A stretch of 64,000 nt of DNA from Sepiola atlantica (lineage: Eukaryota > Mollusca > Cephalopoda > Sepiida > Sepiolidae), in the NCBI GenBank assembly GCA_963556195.1, contig OY744520.1, positions 6,387,204 through 6,451,203 on the forward strand, given 5' to 3'. Both the position numbers and the translations under genes were made by a program. This document shows positions 1 to 11,936 of this stretch, piece by piece. Position 1 is the first letter of the stretch. Every line of letters starts with the position of its first letter. The notes below the pieces were generated by a model, which had not been told where the DNA came from, did not search any database, and saw only the letters and a program-made list of their open reading frames with translations.

Positions 1-446
1 CTCAAACTCCTTAAAGAAGTTGAGGTATACCAGTTGGTCGCCATCCAAACTTGCCGGGTCAAAAACCGGACATGTAAGCTTGGGGGTCACATTATAATGT
101 GACATTTTAAACTTCTCCACCACCTCAGTACGAGGAGGGGAGCTCTCATCCTTCCACATGCTCTCAAACTCACTAAAACATCGATCCACATGAACACGAT
201 ACAATGTCTCACTCCGACAATTATCCGACATTTCCTCGCGAGCCTCACTTTCGATGTAGGCACTGGTAATTTGCTCATTGAATGTATCAATAGAAGCAAA
301 AAGCTCCTTCACTCTAGCCCTTTGGGATGAAACGAAATACGGTTCACCCCCTCGCCAGCCCCAAGGACATCAAGAATAGTGTCCACTTTCATCTTTTCGC
401 AATCTCGCCTCTCCAAAAGGAGACTAACAGTGGGGCTAGACGACAT
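1..446 (-). pseudogene. Gag-like fragment, possibly BEL/Pao LTR retrotransposon (broken)
   Basis: Read on the minus strand, a start codon at 446-444 sits in a strong context (GCCACCATG) and opens 45 codons that stop at 309. The reading continues after a frameshift near 311-315 in another frame to the window edge. The continued part contains EQITSAYIESEAREEM, a stretch rich in acidic residues, then PKLTCPVFD and FFKEFE. A Pro-Lys-Leu-x-x-Pro-x-Phe-Asp segment followed by a Phe-Phe-x-x-Phe segment resembles the start of the DUF1759-type Gag of BEL/Pao elements; that assignment is from memory of the family and is tentative. The element would extend left out of the window, so polymerase and integrase cannot be checked. 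No LTR could be delimited. Confidence 0.4.
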
Positions 447-1125
447 GGTGGCGAAAATACAAGATGGCGTCCAAGGCAGGGGTAAAAGAATGGAAGGAAG
501 CGAAAATGTCTTCCCAATGGCGGGAAAAGGGAAACCGAGGAACAATATCAAGGTTCCACAAAGTACAAGTTTTTTTTTTTTATATATAAAAAAAGGGGGG
601 GGGGCCGATCTACAGTTAACCAAATTAATTCAAAATGCAAATCATCAAACAACAAATTTATTTGCCATCTAATGCAAATTTCTATGGGGAAAATAATTAC
701 GCAAAATATTCAATTTCTAAGCATTCCCCAAAATTTCAAAATGGCGTCCTCAAAGGTGCAGGGGCAAGATGGCGTCTTCTAACGAGCGGGAAAATAAATG
801 GGAAGGTCAACTCACAAAAAATGCCACAAAAGTCACATAAAATAAAATACATGAAAACAAAAAGCAGCCAGCAAAAAAACGTATTAAAACACTGAACCTC
901 GCTCAAAACTTAAATAAATGGGGAAAACTGTATTAAGCGTAATCTCGATGTACTCTTTCGCACATACGAGAATCGTTAACAATACAGGCAGAATACAGTA
1001 AAATTAAAATCGGAGCGGCGAAATTTCCACCACTATTTTAAATCTTAATTAAACTAGGTGCGAACTTAAGGCGCACGCGTAAAATAAAAACCTATCTATA
1101 ATAAAGGGAAAGGAGATTAGCTGAA
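447..1125. other. Unassigned stretch upstream of the gag-like fragment
   Basis: No gene is seen. In gag orientation this would be leader or LTR sequence. The short motif AAGATGGCGTC or a close variant occurs at about 463, 742 and 767, and again in the last INCENP intron near 17150. A homopolymer block (T then A then G) lies at 570-603. Confidence 0.3.
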
Positions 1126-1436
1126 ATATCGTTTGTTGCAAGTCTACTCAAACGATTTAAAAATTTAAAAGCACATTACGCTTTTTTTTTATTTGAAGAA
1201 AGCAGAATATCGTGCACTCAGTCCAGCACGATTTCTGGAAGGTAAAATCAGTTACTTAAAATATCGTTTGAAGCGCGTCTACCCAAACGAACAGAGAACC
1301 AATAAAAAGCAGAGTGCGTTTAATTGAAGAACAATGAATAGAAGAGAATATCGTTGGCAATGTGTACATTGCAAACGATATGAGATAAATAAAAGCAGAA
1401 TATCGAAATTTCGAGGTCGTTAGCGAAATTCGAATT
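1126..1436. repeat. Cluster of five ATATCG-headed stem-loops
   Basis: Five inverted repeats follow each other: 1128-1156 (ATCGTTTG/CAAACGAT), 1209-1232 (ATCGTGC/GCACGAT), 1264-1290 (TCGTTTG/CAAACGA), 1348-1381 (ATATCGTT and GCAATG against CATTGC and AACGATAT, almost a complete palindrome) and 1400-1436 (TCGAAATTTCG against CGAAATTCGA, with a bulge). Each left arm starts with ATATCG, usually after AGCAGA or similar. Linkers between arms 1-2 and 3-4 resemble each other, so the cluster looks like a duplicated two-hairpin unit plus one more. The arm sequences differ while pairing is kept. Confidence 0.6.
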
Positions 1437-2936
1437 ACTTGGTAACCATGGGGATTAAAAACAGTTAAAAAGAAAACATGACAAGGGGAAAAGACAAAAT
1501 AAGAGGTTCGATTGAGTTAAAATATAGCTTTATTTACATTAAAAATGGGGCTGGCTGCTTTTATTTCCCAAAGCAAGATTAATAAGATTAACCCACAGTA
1601 ACCAAGATAAAAATAAAAAACTTAAAACATGAAAATTCTCACAGGGGTTAGTCCGTTGGCACAACGAAACTGGAAACAAATTAATTACCCATATTTTTTT
1701 GTTCATACAAAAACATAGAATAACGACTAAAAAGTCTTCTTAAACATCTAACAAAGGGGCTTAAAACAATAAAAAATAATACAAAATATACCGGACCGTA
1801 GTTGTAGTTTGAATCTTCTCAGGCACAGTTTTTTTCTTTCTTTCATTGAAATGTCCGTTTTAAAAGTCCCTCTTTGTCCTTTTTTCAACTTTTTTCATTC
1901 CAAGGGAATCGATCTGCGAAGTTACTTCCTAAATGAATATCTCCAAAAATGTCCTTCGTTAATCCTTCACATTTTTCATTCCAAGGCTCAATCCTCGAAA
2001 TAAATGAATTTCTCCAAAAAAGTCAAACACTTTTTCTTCATAAAGTGTTCCATTATCCAGAAACGTCTTTCGTTAATCCCTACTAGGAAAAAAATGTTTC
2101 TGTATAAATAGGGTCGTTCAAATACCCAGGATTTCAAATATATCGTTCTTCCTCTAAGAACGAGTAGAAATCATCCACATATTTTATGTCCATTTTGAAT
2201 GGACGGAGTCCCTTGAAAAATCAACTTCACTCTCTGAAATCAAGCTCGAACTAACCAAAAAAAACGCCAAATTTCAGATCGAGGCTGCTGCTATGACGTC
2301 ACCTCTAGACTTATTCATAGCGATGATGCAACTGAAATAAAAGATGCCGCGAAATATCATGCTATCCAGACAAACGACCATGACCTTTATTTGTACAGTG
2401 GCAATATGTCGACCTCCCCCCTTTTCATGCCCAAAATAGAAATAAATTTCCGAAAAAAACAGCCACCATCTTTTCATGTTCTTCCAGTCTGTGTCGAATG
2501 GATCACAGAAGCAATAGGAAATCCATTCCTATGTTTTCAGATATCTCTAAAGTTGTAGCTTAGTCTGGTACAAGACTACAGAAATAAGAGCATAAAAATG
2601 GGTTAACTTATAACCAGTGTATTTGATAGATTTGTTTTTTATTCTGTTGGAGTGAGAAAAGATGTGATTGCCAAATTTCTTAAATAAAGCGTCTTAGCTT
2701 CTCTCACCAAAGTATCAGTAGTAGAATATTTTAAACTTAAAAATGCAAATGGCTTTCATTATTTGTTATATTGTCTCTGAACATTTTTTTTTACTGACAT
2801 TTTAATCCAATCTCCGGAGATGGTAAAGTTAACAAAAAAAAAAAAAAGAAAAGCAATGTGTCCATGTTACTTATCGGTTTGCTGAGATATTCCAAAATTC
2901 GTAATGATCAGTTCATATAAGATTAGCCTGTGTATG
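1437..2936. other. AT-rich stretch with a short tandem duplication
   Basis: No gene is recognised. Around 1893-2035 a segment of about 80 bp is present twice in tandem (both copies start TTCATTCCAAGG and end near CTCCAAAAA). The rest is AT-rich single-copy-looking DNA. Confidence 0.35.
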
Positions 2937-3683
2937 TATATATATATATATCTTTATATATATATATCTTTATATAGATATATCTTTATATAGATATATC
3001 TTTATATAGATATATCTTTATATAGATATATCTTTATATAGATATATCTTTATATAGATATATCTTTATATAGATATATCTTTATATAGATATATCTTTA
3101 TATAGATATATCTTTATATAGATATATCTTTATATAGATATATCTTTATATAGATATATCTTTATATAGATATATCTTTATATAGATATATCTTTATATA
3201 GATATATCTTTATATAGATATATCTTTATATAGATATATCTTTATATAGATATATCTTTATATAGATATATCTTTATATATAGATATATCTTTATATATA
3301 GATATATCTTTATATATAGATATATCTTTATATATAGATATATCTATATATAGATATATCTATATATAGATATATCTATATATATATATCTTTATATAGA
3401 TATATCTTTATATATAGATATATCTTTATATATAGATATATCTTTATATATAGATATATCTTTATATAGATATATATATATTAATATCGAGATATGTATC
3501 GATATATCTTTATATAGATATATATATATTAATATCGAGATATGTATCGATATATCTTTGTATCGAGAGATATATATATATATCTATATCTATATAGATA
3601 TATATATATATATATATATCTCTATATAGATATATATATAAAGATATATCTATATAGATATATATATAAAGATATATCTATAT

Positions 3684-3719
<36 letters not shown>

Positions 3720-3790
3720 ATATAGATATATATATAAAGATATATCTATAGAGATATATCTTTATATAGATATATACACATCTATCTTTA
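2937..3790. repeat. AT satellite, 16-bp unit drifting to 18 bp
   Basis: A tandem array of the unit TATATCTTTATATAGA runs from about 2950 to 3270, then changes to an 18-bp version with an extra TA, then breaks into mixed TATATAGATA blocks, including two copies of a segment with ATTAATATCGAGATATG at about 3479-3560. Each unit is nearly self-complementary, so the whole tract can extrude hairpins. Confidence 0.9.
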
Positions 3791-4445
3791 GGTATATATA
3801 TTGAGAGATAATAAAAAAAATAATTCATACAAACATATGGCCATACATTCAGAACATGTTACAAATACCTAACTTAATATATATATATATTTTTTTTCAA
3901 GTCTCTCCCGGTTTTTTTATTTTAAAAACCTGTTATTAAAAACATATATTACTAGCCAAAGTACCTGTGTTTTTCTGTTCACACTACTTTTACACCAATA
4001 TAACCATAACATTTAAATATACTAAATCAACAACTTTCATGCAGTTTATTTTTTAATCTGTTTGTTTAAACTTGATGGAAAAATTTAGAAATCGATCCAG
4101 AAGTCTGTAGTCAGCATTAACTGTGAACACAGTGCCGTATGATGTAGAACCTTGAAATGTTAGGAAAACTCACACAAAATAAAGAAGTCAAAGTCACAAA
4201 CGCCAATCACTGAACAGCTTGAATTCTTTGAAATTGGTCCTCCGGATTGACTAGAACTGGGCAGAGTACTCTGCATGCTCTTCTTGGAAGAAATTTTCAC
4301 CAGTCACATTGTGTATCATATTTAGCAGTATCTGTAAACGAAATTTACATTCTATAGATGCTTAGTTGAGAAAGTTGTGATACAAAAATTAGATGCTTTT
4401 ATGTATTTCTTTTGTTTTTAAATAAAACTTGTTTTTATTTTTTAG

Positions 4446-4542
4446 GGAGAAAGAAGCTGCTCGCCTCCGAATTGAACGTGAAATCCAAAGGCAAAAGCAG
4501 AAAGAAGCTGAAGAAGCCCAGAAAGAGAAATTAAGAAAAATG
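4446..4542 (+). CDS. INCENP: INCENP, internal exon (end of the charged helix)
   Basis: The exon follows a TTTTTAG acceptor and ends at a GTAACT donor. One base completes the previous codon, then 32 codons encode a Glu/Lys/Arg/Gln-rich helix (KEAARLRIEREIQRQKQKEA is part of it). In INCENP a long single alpha-helix lies between the microtubule-binding region and the C-terminal IN-box, and this exon fits its distal end. It joins in phase 0 with the exon at 6434. Alone it would be unassignable; the link to INCENP comes from the downstream exons. Exons for the N-terminal centromere-targeting region were not found upstream and should lie left of the window. Confidence 0.8.
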
Positions 4543-4591
4543 GTAACTTGTTTTGATTTCCATTAACTATCCTCTCCATCTCCTTATAATC

Positions 4592-4773
4592 ACACATTCT
4601 CTCCCTTTTATTACTCACTAATTCTCTCCCTTTTATTAATCGCTAATTCTCTCCCTTTGTTAATCGCTAATTCTCCCCCTTTTATTAATCACTCCCTTTT
4701 ATTAATCACTAATTCTCTCCCTTTTAATAATCACTAATTCTCTCCCTTTTAATAATCACTAATTCTCTCCCTT
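4592..4773. repeat. INCENP: 25-bp minisatellite in INCENP intron
   Basis: About seven imperfect copies of a unit near 25 bp built on CTAATTCTCTCCCTTTTATT, separated by short ATCA segments. It lies just after the exon ending at 4542. Confidence 0.8.
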
Positions 4774-5409
4774 TGAACTTGAATTTTTTTACTTATTCAA
4801 TGATTTCTATGCTTTGTTTTATATTGTCAAACTGACAATGACAGTAGGATACAATTCTTTCTCATTTAATCGGCTTGTAATGAGGATCTTTGAGGGGAAA
4901 ACTCCAATAATGATACAAGATCTCATTAGACTCATTACTATTCAAGTTCTTTTTTATGTTTGCTCTTTTCCTTTCATGGATATTTAACTCCTGACATATT
5001 TTATGGTTCACTTTTTTTTTTTAAATCTGCCTATCTTATGTTTTATAGACCGATTTTTTTTTCTTTCTTCCAGAAGAAACAAATCTGAGCAATATTAAAA
5101 AAAACACTCTTTCTCACGTAAATATAATTTTATGTAAAATGATGTCACATCAAGAGATTTGAGTTATTTATACAGATTGGAATTTGGATTTATTGTTGGT
5201 CCATTGCTACAACTGATGTCGGCTAAGGCAGTCCTTATTTTTCTCCGTGAATTTTCTGTTTCCAGTTCCGTAAATGAATTAACCATTTTATTTGTTACCA
5301 TTGAAACAAAGGGAGAGCAGGTGCTAGTGTGAGTGGAATAGTTAAGAGTGGGTGGATTAAGTTCATGGAACTGTCATTACTAACCAGCAGAGTGTTACCA
5401 CTGTCGACC

Positions 5410-5830
5410 AAGGGAAGTGTCTATCAGGCATGTGTATGAAAGTGAAACATAGCCTTTGAAGGCTGAGGCCATGCGTTGTATGGAGAGCAATGATATGAGA
5501 ATGATACAATATATGTAATGTGAGGCTTAAAGACAGACTTAGATCTGATGAGCTTAGAGGAAGATAAAATTGATACAGTATAGTGAGATGTGTGCAGAAC
5601 AGGAAAGTTTGTTGGTATGGTCATGTTGAAAGAATAGATGAGAGGTCTTGGGTTTGTAGATGTAGAAAAGTTGAGGTAGCAGGGTCAGTTGGTAGAGGAA
5701 GACCAAGTAAAACATGGGATGAACTGATAAGCATGGATTTCAAAGAGATAATTAGTTTAGTATTTAATTTCTAAAAGCCATTCAAGACATGCCAGTATGT
5801 AGAATGGATGCTAAACTCAATCTGATGATG
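5410..5830 (+). pseudogene. Non-LTR retrotransposon C-terminal relic
   Basis: Conceptual translation gives a Leu-Lys-x-Glu segment near 5456, then LKDRLRSDEL near 5530, then WYGHVERIDE at about 5608-5640 and GRGRPSKTWDE at about 5692-5725. The order Trp-x-Gly-His-Val-x-Arg followed by Gly-Arg-Pro-x-x-Thr-Trp is the familiar tail of many APE-type non-LTR reverse transcriptases. Frameshifts break it and no RT core is present, so this is a 5'-truncated dead copy inside an INCENP intron, in the same orientation as the gene. Confidence 0.75.
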
Positions 5831-5884
5831 ATGGTTCAACATTGATACCTTTGCAAATATGAGTTTACCAAAAGGCAGGTTTAT

Positions 5885-5995
5885 GCATAAAGTATACATG
5901 CTTATATTATTATTATTATAAAGTATACATGCTTATATTATTATTATTATAAAGTACGCATGCTTATATTATTATCATAAAGTATACATTCTATT
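5885..5995. repeat. Short tandem repeat, about 37-bp unit
   Basis: Three to four copies of a unit containing AAAGTATACATGCTTATATT followed by ATTATTATT, inside the INCENP intron. Confidence 0.75.
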
Positions 5996-6433
5996 ATTAG
6001 AATGGGAAGATACAGAGTAAAGAATCAGAAAAGGCTCGCTATGCTGTTTCAACTGAGAAAGAAAACTTAATAAATATTTTCCATATTAATCTGTTGGAAT
6101 ACTCATCTCCAGACGCGTCTATGATTGTTAAGTTGGTATATGAATGGTCATATTGATACTGAAATTGACTATGGAATCACCTAAACCATGTGTCCAAATC
6201 CAATCAGTTCTATTGCATTCACTTAGAATAACATTGGGAAATGTACAAATCCTCCCACTCGTTCGACAACTCTGAGTTGAATAGCAGCTTGTGTTTTATG
6301 AATCGTTTACAATATTCATTGTTTTGACATGAAATAACGATCACGTATTTTGCAAAACATTATTTTTGTGTATTTATAAAAAAAACTTTTTTTTTTAATT
6401 GTTCATAATTGTTTTGTTTGTTTTGCATTGCAG

Positions 6434-6645
6434 GAACAAGAGCGTTTGCTGTATGAACAGCAAATGTCTGAAAAGAAGAATCAGAGGGAACAATATATTG
6501 CGAACGTTCTCAGTCAACCATCCATTGTCGTTACTTCTGAAGCAGCTCCCCAGTTGTCGTCATCTTCCTGTCAGAAGGAAGTGGCCAGACCTGTTGGTCA
6601 ACATCTGAACCCGTGTTCAAATACAGCAACTTCCAATACTGATAG
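6434..6645 (+). CDS. INCENP: INCENP, internal exon before the IN-box
   Basis: The exon begins after ATTGCAG and ends at AG|GTAAGA. It starts in phase 0 (EQERLLYEQQ...) and leaves two bases for the next exon, giving 70 full codons. The first third continues the Glu/Gln/Lys helix; the rest is Ser/Pro/Thr-rich and probably disordered (SQPSIVVTSEAAPQLSSSS), as expected for the linker between helix and IN-box. The polypyrimidine minisatellite starts a few bases after its donor site, so splicing here happens next to an extreme sequence context. Confidence 0.85.
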
Positions 6646-6652
6646 GTAAGAA

Positions 6653-8670
6653 GACCCCCCCCCCACCAATCTGTTGCCTTTTTTTTTGCACTCTTCCTCT
6701 CTATTCTTTGTCTCTCTCCCCCCTCTCTCTTCTTTCCTCGTCTCTCTCTCTCCCCCTCTCTCTTCCTTTCCTCGTCTCTCTCTCTCCCCCTCTCTCTTCT
6801 TTCCTCGTCTCTCCCCCCCCTCTCCTTTCCTCGTCTCTCCCCCCCCTCTCCTTTCCTCGTCTCCCCCCCCTCTCTTCTTTCCTCGTTGTCCCCCCCCTCT
6901 CTTCTTTCCTCGTTGTCCCCCCCTCTCTTCTTTCCTCGTCCCCCCCCCCCTCTTTCCTCGTCTCCCCCCCCCCTCTCTCTTCTTTCCTCGTCTCCCCCCC
7001 CTCTCTCTTCTTTCCTCGTTTCTCTCCCCCTCTCTCTTCTTTCCTCGTCTCCCCCCCTCTCTTCTTTCCTCTCTCTTCTTTCCTCGTCTCTCTCTCTCCC
7101 CCTCTCTCTTCTTTCCTCGTCTCTCTCCCCCTCTCTCTTCTTTCCTCGTCTCTCCCCCCCCTCTCTCTTCATTCCTCGTCTCTCTCCCCCTCTCTCTTCT
7201 TAACTCGTCTCTCTCCCCTCCTCTCTTCTTTCCTCGTCTCTTTCTCTCCCCCTCTCTTCTTTCCTCGTCTCTCTCTCTACCCCTCTCTTCTTTCCTCGTC
7301 TCTCTCTCTACCCCTCTCTTCTTTCCTCGTCTCTCTCTCTCCCCCCCTCTCTTCTTTCCTCGTCTCTCTCTCTCCCCCCCTCTCTTCTTTCCTCGTCTCT
7401 CTCTCTCCCCCCCTCTCTTTCCTCGTCTCTCTCTCTCCCCCTCTCTCTTCTTTCCTCGTCTCACTCTCTCCCCCTCTCGTCTTTCCTCGTCTCTCTCTCT
7501 CCCCCTCTCGTCTTTCCTCGTCTCTCTCTCTCCCCCTCTCTCTTCTTTCCTCGTATCCCTCTCCCCCTCTCTCTTCTTTCCTCGTATCCCTCTCCCCCTC
7601 TCTCTTCTTTCCTCGTATCCCTCTCCCCCTCTCTCTTCTTTCCTCGTATCCCTCTCCCCCTCTCTCTTCTTTCCTCGTATCTCTCTCCCCTTCTCTCTTC
7701 TTTCCTCGTATCTCTCTCTTCTTTCCTCGTATCTCTCTCCCCCTCTCTCTTCTTTCCTCGTATCTCTCCCCCCCCCTCTTCTTTCCTCGTCCCCCCTCCC
7801 CCTCTTCTTTCCTCGTCCCCCCTCCCCCTCTTCTTTCCTCGTCTCCCCGCCCCCTCTTCTTTCCTCGTCTCCCCGCCCCCCCCCCCTCTTCTTTCCTCGT
7901 CCCCCCCCCACTTCTTTCCTCGTCCCCCCCCCTCTTCTTTCTCCCCCCCTCTTCTTTCTCCCCCCCCCCTCTTCTTTCTCCCCCCCTCTTCTTTCTCCCC
8001 CCCTCTTCTTTCTCCCCCTCTCTTCTTTCTCCCCCCTCTCTTCTTTCTCCCCCCCCTCTTTCCTCGTTCCCCCCCACCTCTCTTCTTTCCTCGTCCCCCC
8101 CCTCTTCTTTCCTCGTTCCATTCTCCTCTCTCTTCTTTCCTCGTTCCTCTCCCCTCTCTCTTCTTTCCTCGTTCCTCTCCCCTCTCTCTTCTTTCCTCGT
8201 TCCTCTCCCCTCTCTCTTCTTTCCTCGTTCCTCTCCCCTCTCTCTTCTTTCCTCGTTCCTCTCCCCTCTCTCTTCTTTCCTCGTCTCTCTCCCCTCTCTC
8301 TTCTTTCCTCGTCTCTCCCCTCTCTCTTCTTTCCTCGTCTCTCCCCCCTCTCTTCTTTCCTCGTCTCTCCCCCCTCTCTTCTTTCCTCGTCTCTCCCCCC
8401 TCTCTTCTTTACTCGCCCCCCCCCCCCCTCTCTTCTTTACCCCCCCCCCCTCTTCTTTCCTCGTCCCCCCCCTCTCTTCTTTCCTTGTCTCCCCCCCCTC
8501 TCTTCTTTCCTTGTCTCCCCACCCCCTCTCTTCTTTCCTTGTCTCCCCACCCCCTCTCTTCTTTCCTTGTCTCCCCACCCCCTCTCTTCTTTCCTTGTCT
8601 CCCCCCCTCTTCTCCCCCCCCCCCCCTCTTCTTTCCTCGTCTCTCTCTCCCCCTCTCTCTTTCTTTTGTG
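6653..8670. repeat. INCENP: 2-kb polypyrimidine minisatellite in INCENP intron
   Basis: Almost pure C+T on the + strand for about 2 kb, made of irregular copies of TCTCTTCTTTCCTCGT joined to runs of C or CT. Unit length varies from about 20 to 35 bp. Repeats change by zones: TCTCTCTCCCC in the left third, TATCCCTCTCCCC at 7550-7750, C-runs at 7770-8060, TTCCTCTCCCC at 8110-8280, and CTTGTCTCCCC at the right end. Long stop-free frames on both strands (up to 677 codons on +, 507 on -) arise only from base composition. The C-runs give G-runs on the other strand, so triplex (H-DNA) and G-quadruplex structures are plausible. Confidence 0.97.
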
Positions 8671-8933
8671 AATTGGTTGCATTTTCATATTTTTATGTAA
8701 ATTCCCATTCGAAATTGTTTAGGTCCATTTCACAGGAATAATTCCTTAATTTTGTTTTATTGAGGAAAAAAAAAAAAATGAAACTTTATATGTAAATGAA
8801 AATTGTTTTCCAAAATAAATTGTTTTGGATCAATGGTGAGTTCTTAAAAAGAAAATAATTAAAAAAAAAAAAAATCCTTTGAAAGGAAAACATTCTTTTA
8901 ATGACTATTTGTAATTTCTTTCTTTTATTAAAG

Positions 8934-9052
8934 TTACCAAATGACGCCTCAGAGGGGCTCCTACCATAATTACGATATAACGGATCTTAAATCTGATGAT
9001 TCTACTGACGAAGAAGAAGTCGCCAAGAAACCAATTCCTAAATGGGCAAAAA
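8934..9052 (+). CDS. INCENP: INCENP, exon with first half of the IN-box
   Basis: The acceptor is TTAAAG and the donor A|GTAAGA. One base completes the split Ser codon from the previous exon; 39 codons follow and one base is left over. The product contains NYDITDLKSDDSTDEEE followed by KPIPKWAK. Known INCENP proteins carry a Y-D-[IL]-x-D-L-x-S-D-D-S-T-D-[DE]-E stretch followed by K-P-I-P-x-W-A at the start of the IN-box, which wraps the N-lobe of Aurora B/C. The match is strong enough to name the gene by itself. Confidence 0.95.
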
Positions 9053-10175
9053 GTAAGAACTTTTTAAAATATTATTTTCCCCTTTTGTAAGATATTAGAT
9101 GTCTTTTGGAGGGTTCTCTGTCAGGGTTCAAAGGTTGGATTTGTCAAACTCATGAGAAAGTGTGAATCATGTGAGTGACTGCACCGTGACAGTGTTCAAA
9201 GAAATTAGAATTCGACGAGGAAGTAAGTCATGAAGACTTATGGAGATGGCCTCTTAAAATGAATTAGTAAAAGTTCTTCCCTCACTCTATCGACTGATAT
9301 TGAAGCTAAAGTAAAGATTCCTGGGTAATGCCGGTTTGATACGACTAGTTCAATGTAATTTTGTGGATGAATCTTAATAGAAATCTAATTTTTTGTTTAC
9401 TTTTAATTTTGGTAAATAGATAAATTAAGTACATTTTACAATAAAAAAGAAGTGAATGAATCAGCCTTGTTACACCCTCTTTTTTATGTAAGCTTAATTG
9501 AATTAATTTTGAATCGGTGGACATATTTTTTTATTTGTTTAATATATTTTTAAAAATTTGTACAAAAGATAATGATATATCTTTATTGTTTGTCTATGGA
9601 GGATGAATTGGGAAGTGACGCCAGTCGATCGCTCTAATTCGCTAGCCAATTCTGTCGATCCAAAATCGAGCCGAATAATATAGCATTCTTGGACAACTGA
9701 TTATTCTCACATGCGTGGCTTTCAGCTGTTTAATGTTTAGTTAGTAAACAAAAGTATTTCTTTGCTATATCTGCAGGTGTCTCTCTGTTAATAGCCGGAT
9801 GTTATTCAGCAGTCACAGTGTTGTCTGTCAGCCAACATCTGCCATTTCGATCGATCAGCCTTGTGATGGACATTCAACATCTTTCCTATGTATTCCATCC
9901 AAAGTTTAATTTTGTTGATCATTTTATTTTTAAAGTGAGACAATCATTCAATTTGATTCAATAGATGTATTTTAAAAAAAAAAAAAACTAATTTCTATCG
10001 TTTTGAGAAATTTCTGGCATTTTTACTTTTATCAATCTCTCAGTATCTAATGCCCGTATGCTTCCAGGTTTTTGATGGTAACACACACGAAAGGAATAGA
10101 AAACTCAATTTTCAGAACAATAGGTTAAATATGACAAATTTGACAGGTCGATTTTTTTTATTAACTTTTTATTTT
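9053..10175. other. INCENP: INCENP last intron, first part; no element recognised
   Basis: AT-rich intron sequence. No coding, RNA or transposon signature was recognised between the donor at 9053 and the LINE fragment at 10176. Confidence 0.5.
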
Positions 10176-10420
10176 ATAACTTTTATTCACTCCAAATAAG
10201 GCAGATTGCCACTGAGATGAAAGGACTACTGTGAATTAAAAGCCAGATTTCTAGGGACATCATAAGTAAGGAGATGTGCAGCGAGATGTTTGTTCACATT
10301 ACATTTAGATTTCTGCATGTTGGTACAATTGAGGGGAAACAGGGAGGAAATTCCAAAGGCAAGTGATTCGAGGAAATAATCTATTAAAGTAGAAATAGCG
10401 TTCCCAATTGATTTAAAAAA
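10176..10420 (-). mobile_element. LINE-A (CR1-like) 3'-end fragment
   Basis: It matches the 3' tail of the non-LTR family called LINE-A here. Shared landmarks, seen on + as the antisense strand, are CAAATAAGGCAGATTGCCACT, the GCAGCGAGATGTTTGTTCAC segment, ATTTCTGCATGTTGGTACA, and AAATTCCAAAGGCAAG. The same series occurs at 45180-46060, 52360-54018 and 58165-58440. It is 5'-truncated and has no useful ORF. Confidence 0.8.
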
Positions 10421-11936
10421 AACTTATCACAGCCTTCGTCGGGACCATGGCGGCGCGAGTGCGTGACAATGATAAATATAAAAAAAGGTGAAATTGTCTG
10501 AAAGTGGCTCGTAGGTCCCTAGGGCCCAATATTATCAACAGAATACAGAGGGAAGGGGATTCTCCAATTCAAGACATCACATAGAAAACAAGGAAGAATA
10601 ACGAACTGGTAAAAGACGACTCAAACACAAAGTTAAGATTCAAACAACATTTATTTATAAAATAGTAAGAGAAAGGATAAACATATATAAAACAAACAAC
10701 AAGAAAAACAAAGTAATATTTTAATGTTAATTAATGGCGAGCAAAATCTATTTCCCAAACAAATCACGGAAGAAAAAGGATTGCTCACTCACAGAATCTG
10801 GAAGGTTGTTACAAGACTTCCCATGGGAATTGGAAAGTTCAATTGTCACAAATGATGATCATCCGAGATCCATACTGATCTTTGGATGGAAAAGTCAACA
10901 ACAGATATCAAGATCTAAGTGTTCAGAAATCATATATATATACAGGTGTAATCATGGAAGTTTCAAATGGGGACTATGCAAATCCTTACTATGTAATATA
11001 CGGCAGATTCGGTGATGCAGTCTCGAAAAGCCTTTGTTTTCGTCAAATTAATTTTCGGCACAAAAAAATCTTGGGGCAATTCACCTGGTTGTGGAGTCAG
11101 ATTCGTTCCTGGCTTTGTTTTTTTCTTTCTTTTTCATAGCTCACAGCGCATACGCTTGTGGTAACTGGTTTCTCGACCGGTGACAGCTCACTCTTCGACT
11201 GACAGGAACTAACTGGTCGATTCACCAACTCCCTATTTATATCTTCTCCGCCAACATGCGTGGGTGGGTTGAAAGGTTTCTAGTAATCGAGCGACGATAC
11301 TTTGCCTTTTGATGTGAGGTCAAGACGTTCGTAAATTTTTTTAAGAGATGACAGTCGACCAGATGTATCGTCTGACTTCCTCTCGACTAGGTTCAGTATG
11401 GGGACAGGGAGGGGTGTCACTAATAGGACACAAGATTCGCTTCTCTTAAGTGCAAGGTTAGGGGTGGGTGAGACAGCGTCGGCTGACATGAAATGGTGTG
11501 TCTTCCTTTTGTGATTTTGTCGGGTTCAAAGGAACAAGTAGAAACAACAGGAAGAGATAGATTCTGCTCGCCTTGAGTTAAGGTTCATGAAGTACATCCT
11601 ATTTTTTTGATAATCTCAATTCAGCTACTCTTTATTTGTAACAGTAGTTATTAAGAACTCCGTAAATGGTGTTCAAAACTCTTTGAATCGTCCAAGTATT
11701 CCTCGTGGTTCAAAAGTTATTAGAATTTAAAGCTCAGAAATTCGGGGTTCAGAATTGATATTATATGAAAAAAATACTTCAATTCAAAACGAGAAATTCA
11801 TTAATTTCTTCGCCGTTTCTCTAGTTTTTGAGCAATTTTGATAGAATTCGGCATTCTTATACAAACTTGTATCTTCTTTCTGATTCTGCACTCGGATTGT
11901 ATGTATCTCTATGCTGTAACCCATTATTTATATCAT
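10421..11936. other. Intron stretch with unassigned small ORFs
   Basis: Two overlapping + strand reading frames (10734-11015 and 10882-11139) and one on the minus strand (11280-11489) show no recognisable motif and look like chance ORFs. Nothing else was identified. Confidence 0.3.

Noticed and set aside
6598..8741. Very long open frames on both strands (up to 677 codons) in the CT-rich tract
   Set aside because: They consist only of Ser/Leu/Pro/Phe or Arg/Glu/Gly/Lys cycles forced by composition, overlap each other in all frames, and lie in an INCENP intron.
10734..11139. Possible small host gene (93 and 85 codons)
   Set aside because: No motif, overlapping frames, inside the INCENP intron with many stops around; treated as chance.
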